From contig NW_025064900.1 of assembly GCF_019112545.1 (NCBI RefSeq), positions 820,772 through 884,771 of the forward strand: DNA of 64,000 nucleotides. The letters run 5' to 3'. This DNA comes from Guyanagaster necrorhizus. Taxonomy: Eukaryota; Basidiomycota; Agaricomycetes; Agaricales; Physalacriaceae. This document shows positions 23,193 to 35,949 of this stretch, piece by piece (the first letter of the stretch is position 1; every line of letters begins with the position of its first letter). The position numbers were made by a program, and so were the translations under genes. The notes beneath the pieces were generated by a model. The model had not been told where the DNA came from. It worked only from the letters and a program-made list of their open reading frames with translations, and ran no database searches.

Positions 23193-25000
23193 TTAACGGA
23201 ATGCTCCAGCCACCCAGCCATTCACAGAATAGAATCCATACACCTTGCACGGTTCGGGCTTGGCTAGAAGACTCCCCCACGGATTCTTTCTAGGTCCGAG
23301 GGTACGTACTAATCGCGCACCATAGTATGCGAGGATCTTGGCGTCGGCTTCCGCTTCATGGCGATTGTAAGCCTACATTTTAAAGTTAGAAACTAAGATA
23401 CAAAAGCCGTAAATGAAACTTACAGTGAAGATTGAGGGTATGCGTCGCTGGCTGAGGAATTTGATGGTGTTAGGCCACGTATCAGCGCTTTCTTCTGAGA
23501 GACCAGAGTTGAAGGCGACGGCAAGGTCGGGGTTTTGGAAGTGAGAACCAGCACCAAGCTCATGGTACAATCTACAAAAAAATACGAGTCGGAATAAGCC
23601 TGTAAGATACAGCATACGTACTCGCGACAATGCTCGTGGAAACGAGCGCGGGATTTGCTTTTGCAGTCTCTGCATGAGAGTCAAGCAACGACACCGATAA
23701 TGGATGAAGCGGCCGCACGAGCATGTGTCCATGGTCATCACTTTGGAAGACCATGGCTTCATCATATTTGGCAGTTGTGGACCACAAAGAACGAGCTTAT
23801 CACGCCGTCAAGGTGAGCCTGGGTGTTAACAGAAGTAGCATTACCTTGAGAGTCTTTACCTGAGGAAGTCTGTGAAGAATTTCCTCAAAGACTTGGCCAG
23901 CTAAGACTTCAGCCTCATACGCGCCGACGATCTTTGCGATATAAGTCACAATAGACTTCGTTGAAGAATGCTTACATGAATAGTCAACGTTTCCTTTGTG
24001 GTCCACGCGTCACCCTCGTTCAAGTGTTCCAATGCCCATAAAATCGTCATAGGCATCGACAGCTGGTTCGAGACCGCTCGGACCACCACAGATGTAGGCA
24101 AAGCCGCACCAAACGCGCTCCGAACATCATCTTGATACTCGTTCTCCCACGTCGCACCTTGTAGTGTAAGCCAAGCATCCTTCAAACGCTCCGGGGCCCA
24201 AGAAAATGGCACGGGCATTCCACTCATCAAGCCTGCAAAGAGAATATCAGCACGCAGTTGCTGATTGATCTGACACTGGGTCAGTCCCTCTTCGTAGGCC
24301 TGGTCCCGATGTATATGGCGGACAGCTTCCCAGTGATCGTCGCAGCAGTAGAAAGCCATTTTACAGTCTGGACAAGAAGAAAGAGACGAGGAACGAAGTG
24401 GCGAGGGTTTCATTCGGAGGAGACGGTCAGTCCTGGCGCTTTAAAGACATAAAGGTGGAGTTTTTGTTTGTGAGGATGCGTAACATACCAAGCCATGCAG
24501 CGGGGTTGGAATGCTAGCAGATTTTGTTCAGCGGTATTCAGTGGACGTCCTTCTTTGCGAAAGGGCTGCATGATTTGACTGATTTCATTTTGAACTATTT
24601 GATCACCGAGAGTATTCAGAAAGTTGATATCGGTAGATGGTGCGTCAGCGAGAGAAGAAGTCAGAGTCATGACGGCAAGAGGGTTCTTTTCTACTGCGTC
24701 CAGTGCCTTGCAGATTGCTTTGTGTTTTGGCCAGTCATTCTATAAAAATGTTCGCTCCACCGAAATCCGAGATTCTGGGGGGGGGAGGGGGGGAGAAAAA
24801 GCTAACTTTTTGGCAGTCTAGCATGTCTCATTAGTCAGAAAGCCGTTGAGGGGGAAGAGCGGTTACACACCTGTTCCACAGTATGACACGCGTTTGCAGC
24901 GTGTACAGCGCGACATCTTTGTATTCGGACCTTCTGTTTTGAGGCAGGCGTAGCAGGCTTGAGAGTAATTGGCAGTCAAAGGAGGAACACGATCCATCAT
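23193..25000 (-). CDS. MYND zinc-finger protein with conserved C-terminal domain
   Basis: Nine exons (25,000-24,871; 24,817-24,807; 24,739-24,489; 24,438-23,976; 23,931-23,845; 23,795-23,719; 23,669-23,622; 23,571-23,424; 23,372-23,193) join in one frame to 464 residues. The MYND finger covers residues 16-57 (CYAC, CTRC, CGTDC, HKAIC) and is only complete if an 11-nt microexon is used. A second Cys pair (SCPDCKMAFYC) and HxxxH-like residues follow. The C-terminal part (VAFNSGLSEESADTWPNTIK, IPSIFTAYNRHEAEADAKIL, NPWGSL, VYGFYSVNGW) is the conserved domain often found after MYND in fungal proteins. MYND fingers bind proteins; the precise role here is unknown. Intron 2 has a long C-rich tract before its acceptor. 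A decayed relative lies at 43,445-44,100. Confidence 0.8.
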
Positions 25001-27636
25001 GGTGGCAGAAGGCACAGGTCACTTCCCAAAAGGAGCACACGCGTTGAATTCGGCTTTCGGAACTTCGGCCCGACCTCCTCCCAATCCACGTCCCCTTACT
25101 TGAGCTCGATTCTTCATACGTTGTTCTGTGTTCTAGGTCTCCTATCCGGGGAAGAGGGGGTGCCTTTGCGGCTGTCAGGCTTTCGTATCTATCTGCGGCG
25201 CTGGACGGTCTTCGTACGCCAGCACTAGCTCGACAATGAGTCGAAGCTTTTTTTTTGGACAATTTGAAGACGGGGACTGCGGTCACTACGAGGAATCTGC
25301 CATGCTCACTGTCTCAATGCATCGAAGAACGATATCAATAGCTTTTATTGAATTGGATGTACGAAGGCTCTCTTATACTTTATTCAAGTCCAATCTGTTG
25401 CCGTGGCGTGCAGCGCCACGGTCCGGATGTCGGGTTTTTTTTGGCAACGACTTGCGCTCATTACCGCCCTTCTTCTCTATCTTGTCACTGTCTTGACAGC
25501 GGGTTGGGACGAATTTCGTCTTTATCAACGCCATCTGGGTTCTCCCAATGCGCAGAAGATAAATAATACTGCCATGTAAGTAGAAGTGGATCTGATTCAT
25601 TTTGTTGAGAAGTCTGTCCTTCACGCCGCTTCTAAGCGCAGTCCATCGAAAACATGCCGCTACTTGCACGAAAATGAATTCAAACAGCTTCTCAGTTCTG
25701 GATGCAGGTCCATTCCCTTTACACCACCCTGTCAGGTGCTGTCTTCTCGTCTGGACCGCCTTTTTCGCCTTCATACCCTTTGCGTTGCTTATCGAACAGC
25801 GGTCCACCCAACTTGGATTCCAACTATGCTATGAGGATGGAGATCGATGGTGGGTGTGCATAATCTGGAAATGAGCTTCTCAGAAGTTGTATCATTCGCG
25901 GAAGTGTCAGACCGTCTCTCGCATGCTTGTCGATCTCAGTACTTGCTCCTGGTAGGCAGCTATTTGGGTGGATGACAGATGTATATCTGACCCATTGCAG
26001 GCTTTTAACCACAGCAAATTGAGTCGGGATTCCGACGGATTTTGCTGCCCGGGTCGATTTCAGTTGCATTTTGACTGACGCGCGCACTCACCTGGCAGGA
26101 GTGATCTAATCAGTGAACAATTTTCCTTCGCTTAATTCCCCTGGCGGGGGCATTAGAATACGGGAGCCCTGAAATTTGAATACGGATGTCAAGCTGGCTT
26201 TCATCTTGGAATTCGAAGTGCGCCCCGTGCTTCTGATACCATTCGAACACTTCGTAGCCTACTTCTATGACGAATCAGAATTTGGTCATGATTTCGTGCT
26301 GTGAAAGACGCGGCTCAGTAGGTACTTGCTATCACAGTGGAGTATATATAACAATATAGCACTCGGATTATCGCGTGTCCGTTCACAATCTGAGGGACAA
26401 GAATCACCGCCGTCAAAGACATAATTATCGATTTTATCTTGCATAAGCGGTCTGTTTATTCCCACCTGATTATATTTCTGAATCGTATGTCATTCATGTA
26501 GACTACACACAAGTCCCACAATGGCCCGAGCCTCTACTAATCTATATCAACCCCGAAGAACCTCGTAAATAGAAATTAGTACAATAGGCATTAATCAATT
26601 TTGGGTAGCGGCGATTGAGTTTGGAGGCTAGATCTGGTATGAATCGTTGTCCAATAAATAATCTCACGCAGTCGGTGTCTTTTACTTTGACTGACATGGC
26701 GGGAAAAGTATTCCTTTCAGGGGTTGCCAGGGTTCCCAAGGGCCAATGCCAAAGCCGTAATGACTGCATGTCAGGCACCGGAGCCCGGGAGATACCGCGG
26801 CATTGACTGTCTGCCGCCAACGTCCCACTGAGGCCAGAGGTTAGGAAGGATGATAGTATGTACTTGGAATTGAGATGGTCATGGGTGTTCCAGAGGGAAT
26901 ACATCGCAATCCGAATTGAAGCACGCCACACAATTCTGACCTTGTTTGTCGGGCCAGGAGGAATAGGCAGTCATTCCGCCGCTTCTAAAGATTCCATCAG
27001 GAACGAAAGAAGCATAAATGTGCCGGAACGATCACGCAGAGATGGTTGATTCCGTTTTACATATGGTGCGGAACTAACTGAAACGAGTGAGTTGAATAAT
27101 AATCCTTGCGTTAGCGAAAGAAAGCTCAGGAATACTTGGAGTTCTTACGATACCTCTTGACAGAGCGGGAATAAACTTCCATACCCTTGCCGATCTGGGC
27201 CCCAGTTCATACCAGCAATTTTTTACATAAAAGGTCATCCTTGGATGGCATGTGAACGTTTGGACCGTTCAAGTTAGTGTACCAAATTTGCCGGTTCGAA
27301 CTAGGACTTTTCTTATTGAAACGTTTATGAAGTACCTTAAGCGAGGAAGCCGCCACCATTCAATCAGCATACAAGTCCCAAGTGGCAGAATTACACAAAA
27401 GATGGACGTACGAAAGTTTCGGCTCGTATCTTGGCTCGATCGAGCATGATCTGAGTTAAAAAGTCACAAGAGCTTGGCAACGCCGGGCCTCGTGCTGTAA
27501 CCAAATTGTGCATATGTCAGCGGGCCCCTGGACGACTACACATTCCTTAAATCAACAATCATGAGCGACGCTGCGTTTCTTTCCACCGTACCATTTCTTC
27601 GTTCTTTTTCTTTCCCCTCCGTCGCTGTCATCGACG
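25001..27636. other. Long stretch without a recognised gene
   Basis: Several short frames are present. The longest of interest is a 129-residue reverse frame at 26,931-26,542 (with HDHLNSKYILSSFLTSGLSG), which shows no recognised family motif and no obvious exons around it. The last few hundred bases must contain the promoter of the ABC transporter; no motif was strong enough to call. Confidence 0.4.
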
Positions 27637-30600
27637 ATGAGAACACAGGATCCCAACGAAAAAGTCACCGAGGGGATCTCGGCCGACCATGAATCTGCTA
27701 TCACAGCCTATGACGCCAACCCATTTCCAGAGGATGCTGAGCAAGTCGTACAATTGGCCAGGTCGTTGACAAATGCCTCTCTGGCTGGGCAGGGCCTTCG
27801 TGACGACGACAATCCATTTGAGGGTTGTACTGACCCACGCATGGATCCCCGGTCCGGCAAGTTCGACTACCATCTGTGGATTCGCTCCATTCTTCAGATC
27901 ACCTCACGCGACCCCGACCGGTATCCTCGTCGTACAGCTGGCGTCAGTTTTCAGAATTTGAACGTGTATGGGTACGGGAAGCCTACTGACCACCAAAAGA
28001 CCGTTGGGAATGTGCTCCTCGACTTGCCTAGGATGGTCGGGGGTTTGGTTGGAAGCAAGGGCCGAAGGATAGATATCTTGCGGGACTTTGAAGGTGTGCT
28101 CAAGCATGGCGAGATGCTAGTCGTTCTTGGTCGTCCTGGCAGGTGCGTTGCTTTTTTCTCTCTGTTCAGCTAGGCGTGACAATATTTTCTCCTAGTGGTT
28201 GCACGACGTTGCTCAAGACCATATCTGGTGAAACCCACGGCTTTTTCGTCGAGAAGGACGCAAAGATTAACTATCAAGGTCGGTTCCATTTTACGGTCGT
28301 GTAAGCTTATTTTGAGTGTCTTTCAGGTATTCCATGGAAGACAATGCACCGCGATTTTCGCGGCGAAGTTGTCTACAATGCGGAGACTGACGTCCATTTT
28401 CCCAATCTCACCGTCGGACAAACCTTATCGTTTGCTGCTCGTGCCCGGACACCCCGTACGCGTCTCCCTGGTGTCTCGAGGGACATGTGGGCCGAACACA
28501 TGCGGGATGTCGTAATGGCGGTCTTTGGTCTTTCCCATACGTTGAACACCAAGGTCGGAAATGACTTTGTCCGCGGCGTTTCCGGTGGAGAACGTAAACG
28601 TGTCAGTATCGCAGAGGTTGCACTTAGCGGTAGTCCCCTGCAATGCTGGGACAATAGCACTCGTGGTCTCGATAGCGCAACTGCACTAGAATTCGTCAAG
28701 ACTGTCCGGCTTTCAACCAAGTACATGGGTGCTACCGCTGTTGTCGCGATCTATCAGGCTTCTCAGGACATCTACGATGTGTGTAACGTCATGATTCTCG
28801 ATTAGTGCCCCCCTAATTTCGTCCCACAGATCTTCGACAAGGCCGTCGTTCTTTATGAGGGCCGCCAGATATACTTTGGCCGTACGGAGACTGCGAAGCG
28901 GTTCTTCGTCGACATGGGCTTCCACTGTCCGGAGCGTCAAACCACCGCAGACTTTTTGACTTCCCTCACTAATCCCGCCGAACGTCAGGTTCGACCCGGA
29001 TACGAGTCAAAGGTTCCGCGTACACCCGACGAGTTTGCCAAGGCATGGAAGGAGAGTGAAGAGCGAAAACGTCTCTTGCAGGAGATCGATCAATTTGACC
29101 GCGAGTTCCCCATCGGCGGCGATCAGCTTGACCAATTCCGAGTTTCTCGCAGAGCGCAACAGGCTAAGGGAATGTGAGCTGGGCCTTGCGCAATTTCGTG
29201 TTCATTACTTTCTCTAACCTCTGTCTACAGGCGCGCAAAGTCCCCATATACCCTCTCTATGCCTATGCAAGTAAGACTATGCCTTCGTCGTGGCTTCCAG
29301 AGACTGCATGGAGATATGACTCTGTTCTTCACCGCTCTCTTTGGAAATTCCATCTTGTCTTTGATCATCTCCAGTATTTTCTACAATCTTCCCAAGGACA
29401 CCGGCAGCTTCTATAGTCGTGGGGCATTGCTTTTCTTTGCTATCCTTATGAATGCTTTTAGTTCCGCTCTTGAGGTTAGTTTCGCAGACCTCTATCTTCA
29501 TCTCGGAACGTCCGATCTAATGATTATTTCATAGATTCTTACATTGTACGAACAACGCCCCATCGTTGAAAAACATGCTCGCATGGCGTTCTATCACCCA
29601 TCATCTGAAGCTATCTCCTCTATGATTTGTGATCTGCCTGCGAAGATCCTTACGTCTATATTTTTCAATACGGTCCTATACTTCATGACCAACCTGCGTC
29701 GTACGGTCGATGGATTCTTTGTCTTCTTCCTCTTTTCGTTCATGTGTACTTTGGCAATGTCGATGATTTTCCGGACCATCGGTGCACTGTCCCGGACAAT
29801 TTCCCAGGCCATGGCTCCTGCTGCTATTCTCATCCTCGCTCTGGTTATCTACACGGGCTTCACGATACCTACATCTGGAATGCACGTCTACTTCCGATGG
29901 ATCAACTACATTGATCCCATCGGTTACGCATTCGAGAGTCTGATGGTTAACGAGTTCGATGGGCAACAGTATCCTTGCTCCGCTTACGTACCATCAGGAC
30001 CATCATACTCTGACGTCGGCTCTACAAATCATATTTGTTCGACGACGGGATCAGAACTTGGTTCAAGCTTCGTGTTGGGCACCCGGTATCTCCAAGAAAC
30101 CTTCAAGTACCGTCGTTCGCATCTCTGGAGGTGGGTAACGCCGAATTCTTCGACTGATATGAAATTCCCATGTACTGACGTCAGTCCTTCAGGAACCTTG
30201 GCATCATAATTGGCTTCATTTGCTTTTTCTGCTTCACATACATGACGGCGACTGAATACATCACCGCAGCCAAGTCCAAGGGCGAAGTGCTCGTGTTTCG
30301 ACGTGGGCACCTTCCTCCCAAACCCAGCAAGGCTAATGACGAGGAGGCTGATGGCGATGCACTTGACGAGAATAAGACTTCTTTGGTTCGTCAGCAAGAT
30401 CAAGCAGTTGGGGCACTTCAGAAGCAGACCGCTATCTTCCATTGGGAGGATGTCTGTTACGATATTAAAATCAAGGGTGAACCGAGACGACTGTTGGATC
30501 ACGTCAATGGATGGGTCGAACCCGGTACATTGACTGCTCTCATGGTAGGACTTCGTTTTTACAGTGCGACATGGGGGGCTATCGCTGATTTTGATTGTGA

Positions 30601-32726
30601 TGTAGGGTGCTTCTGGTGCTGGTAAAACCACCTTATTGGACGTGCTCGCTAGCCGTGTTACGATGGGTGTCGTTACGGGTTCTATGCTGGTTGATGGTCA
30701 CCATCGGGACAGCTCATTCCAACGCAAGACAGGTTATGTTCAGCAGCAGGTGCGGTCCGCTTCAAACGTTTTACCGGGATGATACTAATCATAGTTTGGT
30801 GTCCTTAGGATTTGCATCTCCAGACATCAACTGTTCGGGAGGCTCTTGAGTTCAGTGCTAGGTTACGACAACCAAAGCACATCTCGGATGCCGAGAAAGT
30901 GGCATACGTTGAAGAAGTCATTCGCTTGCTAGAGATGGGATCGTATGCTGATGCTGTCGTCGGTGTTCCTGGTGAAGGTATGCGTTCATGACTTCTGGCT
31001 GGTTAGCTCGGTGTTTGATTGAATCCAATCAGGTCTCAACGTCGAACAGCGAAAGCGCCTAACTATTGCTGTGGAATTGGCTGCCAAGCCTGAGTTATTG
31101 CTCTTCCTTGATGAACCTACTTCGGGTCTAGACAGGTAAAATCCATAAGCCTCTGTGGTCACGATGAATAGTCCTGATATATACTCTGATCCTAGTCAAA
31201 CCGCGTGGTCAATCTGCACACTTCTCCGTAAACTGGCGAAAAATGGCCAAGCCATTCTATGCACTATCCACCAGCCCTCCGCGCTTCTCTTCCAGGAATT
31301 CGATCGACTTTTGTTCCTCGGTCGTGGTGGGCAGACGGTCTACTATGGCGATATTGGCAAAAACTCGCAGACGATGATTGACTACTTTGAGCGTAACGGT
31401 GCTCCGCGGTGTCCTCCTGACGCCAATCCAGCCGAATGGATGCTTCAAGTGATTGGTGCTGCCCCTGGAGCTGTTGCTTCTCGCGATTTCGTTGAGGCAT
31501 GGAATCAGAGCCCGGAGCTCGTTGCTATCAAGGAGGAATTGGCACGCAAACGCGAGAACGCGAAACCTATCGATCCCGTCGCTATCACCGACGTCAACGC
31601 TACCCGCGAGTTTGCCGCTCCTTTCTTTTCTCAATATCTTATCTGTACATATCGGGTTTTCCAACAATACTGGCGCACTCCTTCATATATCTATTCCAAA
31701 ACGGCTCTTTCGGTTTTGACGGTGAGTTTTATCTTTTCGTCTCACGTCGCTGTCTTTTGTTCAAGGTTCTTAATCTTATAGGCATTGTTCATTGGTTTCT
31801 CGTTCTTCAAAGCCGACAATACTCTCCAAGGCCTGCAAAACCAGATGTTTTCCGTTTTCATGTTGATGACCATCTTCGGTAACTTGGTGAATCAAATCAT
31901 GCCCCATTTCGTTACACAGAGGTCGCTGTATGAAGTTCGAGAACGCCCGTCGAAGACCTATTCATGGCAAGCTTTCATGTTGGCGAATATCACAGCCGAG
32001 TTGCCCTGGAACTCGCTGATGGGCGTGTTGATCTTCTTCTGCTACTATTATCCCGTGGGCTTGTACGCCAACACCTACGCGACGGACACCATACATGAAC
32101 GTGGTACTTTGTTCTTCCTCTACATCTGGTCGTTCCTCGTGTTCACATCAACGTTTACGGACATGATCATTGCCGGTATTGACACGGCGGAGACTGGAGG
32201 AAACCTTGCCAACATGCTGTTCTCGCTGACATTGCTGTTCTGCGGGTAAGAGAGCCTCTTCTCCGTCAGATTCGGAATTGCGGTCTGACTTGACATATCT
32301 TTTTTTAGTGTCCTCGCTGGTCCAGACGAGTTCCCCCATTTCTGGATATTCATGTACCGCGTATCCCCATTTACCTATTTGGTTGATGGCCTATTATCGA
32401 CAGGTCTAGCTAATACGGCGGCGACGTGTTCGGATATCGAGGTTTCGGTGTTCAACCCTACGAACGGAACAACTTGTGCTCAGTACCTCGCAGACTACAT
32501 TGCCGTAGCCGGAGGCAGCATCTCCAATCCTAACGCGACGTCCAACTGTCAGTTCTGTTCCGTCACGTCAACGAACGCTTTCTTGACCCAGATCAACTCA
32601 TCGTACGATCACCGATGGCGGAACTTGGGCATTTTTTGGGTGTACATTGTAGTGAACATCGCCGGTGCACTCTTCTTCTACTGGCTCGCTCGTGTACCAA
32701 AAGGTGCCAAAGCGAGGAACGTCTAG
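27637..32726 (+). CDS. PDR-type full-size ABCG transporter
   Basis: Thirteen exons (27,637-28,142; 28,196-28,278; 28,327-28,778; 28,830-29,173; 29,231-29,474; 29,535-30,130; 30,193-30,544; 30,606-30,749; 30,809-30,977; 31,033-31,135; 31,196-31,721; 31,782-32,245; 32,309-32,726) give 1,466 residues, normal for the family. The order is NBD1-TMD1-NBD2-TMD2, the reverse topology of pleiotropic drug resistance pumps in the plasma membrane, which export drugs, lipids or metabolites using ATP. NBD1 has the family's degenerate Walker A GRPGSGCTT (Cys171 for Lys), signature [10 protein letters not shown], and Tyr for the H-loop His (AIYQASQ). NBD2 has a full Walker [10 protein letters not shown] (Lys866), Walker [14 protein letters not shown]-loop TIHQPSA and the degenerate signature LNVEQRKRL. 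All introns are about 48-62 nt. It looks intact. Confidence 0.95.
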
Positions 32727-33662
32727 GAAATGTTGGCGCGATAGATCCTGGTTGTCTTTTTTTTTGTTTTAATGATTGCTGTGAGACTCATTCTCCTCTC
32801 GCATGACCTAGATAGATACCTTTGGGACTCCCTTTCGCAAATTCGCATATCTACACACACTTGATCTACACGTAATTGCCTACATGTATTAGTATTTACA
32901 ATCTATTGGATTTCATTCTCGTTCTTGCTACATTGTGACCCCCGTTTTTATATCTATTTTACGCCTCATGATTTCGCTCTGGACACATCTTTCTAGCATT
33001 GCCCTATCTTTATTGATATATGTCCGTGGTAGTAGTTTACCTGTTCTTCTATTACTAACAAATTGACCTTTACGGTCATGGGTGAGTGTATGATATACTC
33101 ATCTCTATCCTCCAGGTAAGGATCAACTAGTGAAGGATTGGCAGAGTCGGTTTGTTGAATGAGGACTTTGGATGTGCTGAAAGTCTGCGGTACATGATTC
33201 TGACTCTGTCTTCTATGTGAGAATAAACACTTGCAATGATCCATGGTACAGATTATCATAAAAACAGGACTTCTTCGCTGGCGAAATCCGGCGCTTCCCG
33301 GACAAATAGTGGTTTCGCTGTGTTTCACAGCAAATAATATTCAATGCTAGTATCATCAGCAAGTTTGTTGTAGATCGCATAATACCTCTGCGACCCCATC
33401 AATCTAGTAATTGTAATAATCAGAACATTGGACAGCATAACAACCGATAACAGTGACCACGTACGTCTATATAGTGCGTCTCGGAGCCTCGACTGTTCTC
33501 TGGTTGCTGTTAACATAAGGCGGTGCTGAGGAAGAATTACAGTTGGATGGCCACATTGTCAATATGGAATAGCCGTATTGTTGGCGAAACACACAATACG
33601 GCGATTCCGGCTTTGTCCACGTGGCTGTTAGCAAATTTAAATATCCTGCAGCTCTCACCACG
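32727..33662. other. Intergenic between ABC transporter and KDSR genes
   Basis: This should hold the 3' UTR of the transporter and the promoter of the reductase. A T-rich tract lies just after the stop. No gene was seen on either strand. Confidence 0.5.
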
Positions 33663-34964
33663 ATGATTCCCACTGTGGTGACGCTCGTTTTTGCTGTACT
33701 GGTCCTCATGCTAAGATTTCCTTTCAACCGTAATAAATGGGATCCTAAAGGGAAGGTTAATGGTATCGAATCCTTTGATGATCGTTGTGCTCAGTTTCTT
33801 TGGAATGTAGCACTGTTATGTGACTGGCGGATCCCAGGGCCTAGGGCTTTCAGTCGCCCTTCTTCTTGTCAAGCTCGGTGCAGACGTGTCCATCGTCGCC
33901 CGTAACGAAGATAAACTACGTGCTGCACATGCCGAGATGGAGGTGTGTCTCTTGTACTTCTACTTTGCTTCAAGTGGATCTAAAGCCACATAGAAAGCAC
34001 GGCAGCTTCCCAGTCAAATTCTCAGATGGTATTCCTACGATCTCAGCGAGTGTAAATCGTCCGAGGCTGCATTGGAAGCTGCATCCGAAGGACACAATGG
34101 TCGTTGCCCAGACGCTCTCCTCTTGTGCGCCGGGGCGGCAGTACCAGGATTTTTTGTGGAAGAGGACGAAACGTCGATGAGAAAGGGAATGGATAACGGG
34201 TACTGGGTGCAGGCATGGTCAGCTCTGGTACGTGTCTCCTGGTGTTCTCCGACTCAGTCCTTCTTAAAACTACTGTGACTAGGCCGGCGCAAAGCGCATG
34301 GTGCGGGAGAACAAAGCTGGAAAGATTGTGCTCGTCTCTTCTTTCCTCGGTTACATGTCAATTATGGGCTATTCCTCGTATGCGCCTGCGAAACACGCGT
34401 TACGAGGTTATTTTCCCCCAACTTCTCTGCAGGCTGCTACTAATTTTTCGACTTATGTAGGCCTAGCGGAAACGCTTCGTTCGGAAATGCTCCTGTACGG
34501 AATTTCTGTCCACACATTCTTCCCTGGGACGATCTATAGCCCAGGCTATGAAGCGGAAAACAAAAGCAAGCCGAAGATTACTCTCACAATTGAAGAGACG
34601 GATGGAGGTCAGACTCCCGACAAGGCTGCTGAGGGTCTATTGAAAGGTTGGTTCTGATTACGGTTAGCATCCGGATCCTCCTTCACTGCAAGCCAGGTGT
34701 TCAGCGCGGCGATTTTCATATATCAGCGGACTTGTTAGGGAACATCTTCCGTTCTTCCACCAGAGGCGCGACACCTCGAAATCATGTGTTCCTAGATGAG
34801 ATCTATAGTTTCATTGGCTGGGTACGTCTCTACTTCAGTAGAAGGACTTGGCTGATGTATTGTAGGTGATACTCCCTATATGGCGACGGTCCGTGGATTC
34901 TACTATCAAGGGACACCGACAAGAGCATCGTTCCTATCTGGCTGAGAAAGGTCTTCTTTCATAA
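33663..34964 (+). CDS. TSC10: 3-ketodihydrosphingosine reductase
   Basis: Seven exons (33,663-33,755; 33,811-33,942; 33,994-34,227; 34,283-34,406; 34,461-34,646; 34,697-34,821; 34,866-34,964) give 330 residues. It is a short-chain dehydrogenase that reduces 3-ketodihydrosphingosine to dihydrosphingosine with NADPH in the ER, step two of sphingolipid synthesis. The N-terminus is a hydrophobic anchor. The cofactor motif TGGSQGLG is at 36-43 and the active-site residues are Ser172/173, Tyr186 and Lys190 (YAPAK). The C-terminal LAETLRSEMLLYGISVHTFF, PGTIYSPGYEAENKSKP and ILPIWRR blocks are typical of TSC10/KDSR. An in-frame ATG at 33,621 would add 14 residues ahead of the anchor; the later start was chosen because the anchor then begins the protein. 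All seven exons are in frame. Confidence 0.9.
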
Positions 34965-35949
34965 TAAGAGATACGAGGTTATTCCCAAGTTACTGACATT
35001 CTGTAATATCGTTATCTCCGAGTCTCTCGTTTATACCCACCGGATTGCTATATCGTCCTCAGGCTCGAATTAGTCTTACAATGTAGTCTTCTCTTCCATC
35101 AGACGATCCCTATGTTGGTGGTCGCGGAATACTGCGGCTCTATACTCTCGCTCTCGTAGTCCAGTTGTCAGTTAAAGCACCTCCAGAGTGTGCCAGTTCA
35201 AGCGGTCGGCTCGTTTTTGGATGCCGCTTGATACACAGGTATGATTCACGAGGCGCTACGCTGGAGAGAGGAATACATGGAGGGCATGAAGTGGCTGCCT
35301 AGGTCCACAGCAACTGCCCATATCGCAGGTTCAGAAGGTTATGCCGTGGTAAGACGATGCTTTCCCTGATACCAGAAGCAGGATGTCATCATTGCCATGA
35401 CTGTTAGCAAACAACTACTTCCGTGGGAAGAAAGTCAGCAAAATTCGTTGGAGAAATTTGACGATTATTGATCCAGTACCCCTGAGAGAGCCCTGAGCAT
35501 TTCCTCCATATGTCCGAGGATGATCTCGGGAGCTTCCTTCGGGGCTGTCAATGTGGAGGAAGATGACAGCATGCAGAATGATAGCTCAGTGCATCAAATG
35601 ATTTATCAAACTACTTACCATTTCGGGTTGCTACAGTTGCGCTACAGGTTTATACAGGGTCGTAGGCAAGCCATACCACACATAGATGTACACACGTAGA
35701 AGAGAAATGAAAGTAGCATGGGGCACATTTTCCCAAGTGCATTGTTGACAGACTTGCTTTTCGATAATTTCAAGTCTAAGCAGATTTGCACCGATACTTC
35801 CGCCGATCGACACTGATCTGAAACCTAATCGGAAAGATCTTCCCGCGGGTACCCTCTTTATACCCTCTTCACCATTGCTGTTTACATCGACGACCTCACT
35901 GCTCGCCGTTGTAGACGACGCCCAGAGGCATTTTTTAATACTTTATACC
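34965..35949. other. Intergenic; possible P450 K-helix trace near 35,240-35,340
   Basis: A forward frame reads MIHEALRWREE and then LPRSTATAHIAGSEGYAV. This resembles the ExxR K-helix and following block of fungal P450s, but nothing on either side extends it. The rest holds the 5' flank of the kinase gene. The P450 trace is tentative. Confidence 0.3.

Noticed and set aside
26542..26931. 129-codon reverse frame
   Set aside because: No recognised motif, exon series or relative in the window; kept only as a note in the gap entry.
28779..28829. Apparent stop codon in the ABC transporter
   Set aside because: It lies inside a 51-nt intron (GTGTGT...CACAG); the exons on both sides are in frame.
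35240..35340. P450 K-helix-like peptide
   Set aside because: Only one short motif; no flanking P450 blocks, so not called as a separate pseudogene.
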